From positions 1 through 27,038 of the forward strand of contig RPOS01000036.1 of the NCBI GenBank assembly GCA_003820635.1: 27,038 nt of DNA, read 5' to 3'. The translations under genes were made by a program, and so were the position numbers. Of the stretch, positions 26,460-27,038 are shown piece by piece. Each line of letters begins with the position of its first letter. Positions within the stretch are counted from its first letter, which is position 1. Source of the stretch: Verrucomicrobiaceae bacterium. GTDB lineage: Bacteria > Verrucomicrobiota > Verrucomicrobiae > Verrucomicrobiales > Akkermansiaceae. Under the pieces are notes generated by a model. The model did no database searches. It was not told the origin of the DNA and saw only the letters and a program-made list of their open reading frames with translations.

Positions 26460-27038
26460 ATGAGAGCGACGCGTGCTTCGTTTCGGCGGCCATTGGCCGG
26501 TTTCACTGGATTGGGAATTTCATTCTGCCTGTTGCTGGCTGTGACCACGCACTGCGGGGCGCGTTCTCCTATCCGGGGCTCGTTTATGACGGTTTATCCC
26601 GGCACCAACGGCACGATCCTCACGGTGAAGAAGGATGGGACGAACAACTGCGCGGTCTGTCACTACGACTCGAACGGCGGCGGCGCCAAAAACCCCTATG
26701 GAAACGCAATTGAAAGTTTAGGCAACCTCAATTCGGAGACCGGCAGACAAACCGCCATCAGGGGAGTGGCCAATCTAGATTCGGACGGCGATGGCTACAG
26801 CAGTCTCACCGAAGTCACAGTCGCCGGTTATTCCAACACCCCGACGTTTCCCGGGCTAACAACAGCCAATGTCGGCTCGGTGATCAATATCCCGCAGGCC
26901 GACATTATCGGTCATCTCACGCCCACCACCACGGTGGACAACACGCCGCCCACAGTCACCGTGCTCTCGCCCAATGGCGGCGAGACGCGCACCGGCAATC
27001 GATCTGGCAACATCACCTGGACCGCCACGGACGCCAGC
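26460..27038 (+). CDS. Secreted protein with one CxxCH haem motif and repeat domains (runs off the window)
   Basis: 193 codons are visible without a stop. The start MRATRASFRRPLAGF plus the hydrophobic segment to about residue 30 is a signal peptide, with cleavage likely near Cys32-Ala34. C64-A-V-C-H68 is a c-type haem attachment motif, followed by NPYGNAIE as in small c-type cytochromes. DSDGDGYSSLTEV (near residue 105) is an EF-hand or dockerin-like calcium loop. After a Thr-rich linker, PPTVTVLSPNGGE...ITWTATDAS begins a beta-sandwich of the NGGE/ITW type found in surface proteins. Together these suggest a large exported protein. Bases 26270-26459 upstream contain no gene and no clear Shine-Dalgarno sequence. 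Confidence 0.75.
   Translation, partial: MRATRASFRRPLAGFTGLGISFCLLLAVTTHCGARSPIRGSFMTVYPGTNGTILTVKKDGTNNCAVCHYDSNGGGAKNPYGNAIESLGNLNSETGRQTAIRGVANLDSDGDGYSSLTEVTVAGYSNTPTFPGLTTANVGSVINIPQADIIGHLTPTTTVDNTPPTVTVLSPNGGETRTGNRSGNITWTATDAS

Noticed and set aside
26170..26548. Two minus-strand open frames upstream of the haem-protein gene
   Set aside because: Compositionally odd translations with no domain; one crosses the argG-end repeat in the wrong strand and frame.

Overview
The window is GC-rich, densely coding bacterial DNA. The gene set (type II secretion pseudopilin operon, long-form LeuA, carboxynorspermidine synthase, GyrB/GyrA with a small four-helix-bundle gene between them, REP-like palindromes) and the protein sequence style suggest a Verrucomicrobiota member, perhaps near Verrucomicrobiales. 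This is inference from recognition; no marker search or 16S sequence was available.

Layout. Positions 1-5872, minus strand: a type II secretion cluster in the order gspG-H-I-J-K-L-M, an unrecognised proline-tailed exported protein, and the start of what is probably the secretin gspD, cut by the window edge. Most G-to-L junctions are tightly overlapped (ATGA/GTGA), while the two junctions around gspM carry short repeats. Positions 6016-8333, plus strand: a carboxynorspermidine synthase-like gene and ribonuclease D. Positions 8517-14215, plus strand: gyrB, a four-helix-bundle gene bracketed by inverted heptamer arrays, then gyrA, whose stop codon lies inside a REPIN-like inverted repeat. Positions 14216-14682 hold no intact gene but include an apparent RHS-repeat remnant. 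Positions 14683-21283, minus strand: an acidic hypothetical protein, guanine deaminase, TypA/BipA, 2-isopropylmalate synthase, an LpxR-like remnant, CsbD and RsmD. Positions 21409-25407, plus strand: a YhaM-like HD exoribonuclease, a flavin-dependent halogenase-like oxidoreductase and argininosuccinate synthase. Positions 25408-26269: a nucleotidyltransferase gene and a small basic partner, bracketed by the true 3' end of argG and a second, partly deleted copy of it. From 26460 a secreted protein with one CxxCH haem motif runs off the window.

Most of the window is housekeeping. The interesting signals are small structured repeats: (1) heptamer arrays of the form GTCANNN, ending in GGAAA-like sequence, in inverted pairs around the four-helix-bundle gene and, without a gene, between gspL and gspM; (2) the argG 3'-end duplication around a toxin-antitoxin-like pair; (3) the REPIN over the gyrA stop; and (4) a recurrent 7-mer TCTAACA inside genes in three different codon phases, suggesting a DNA-level signal.
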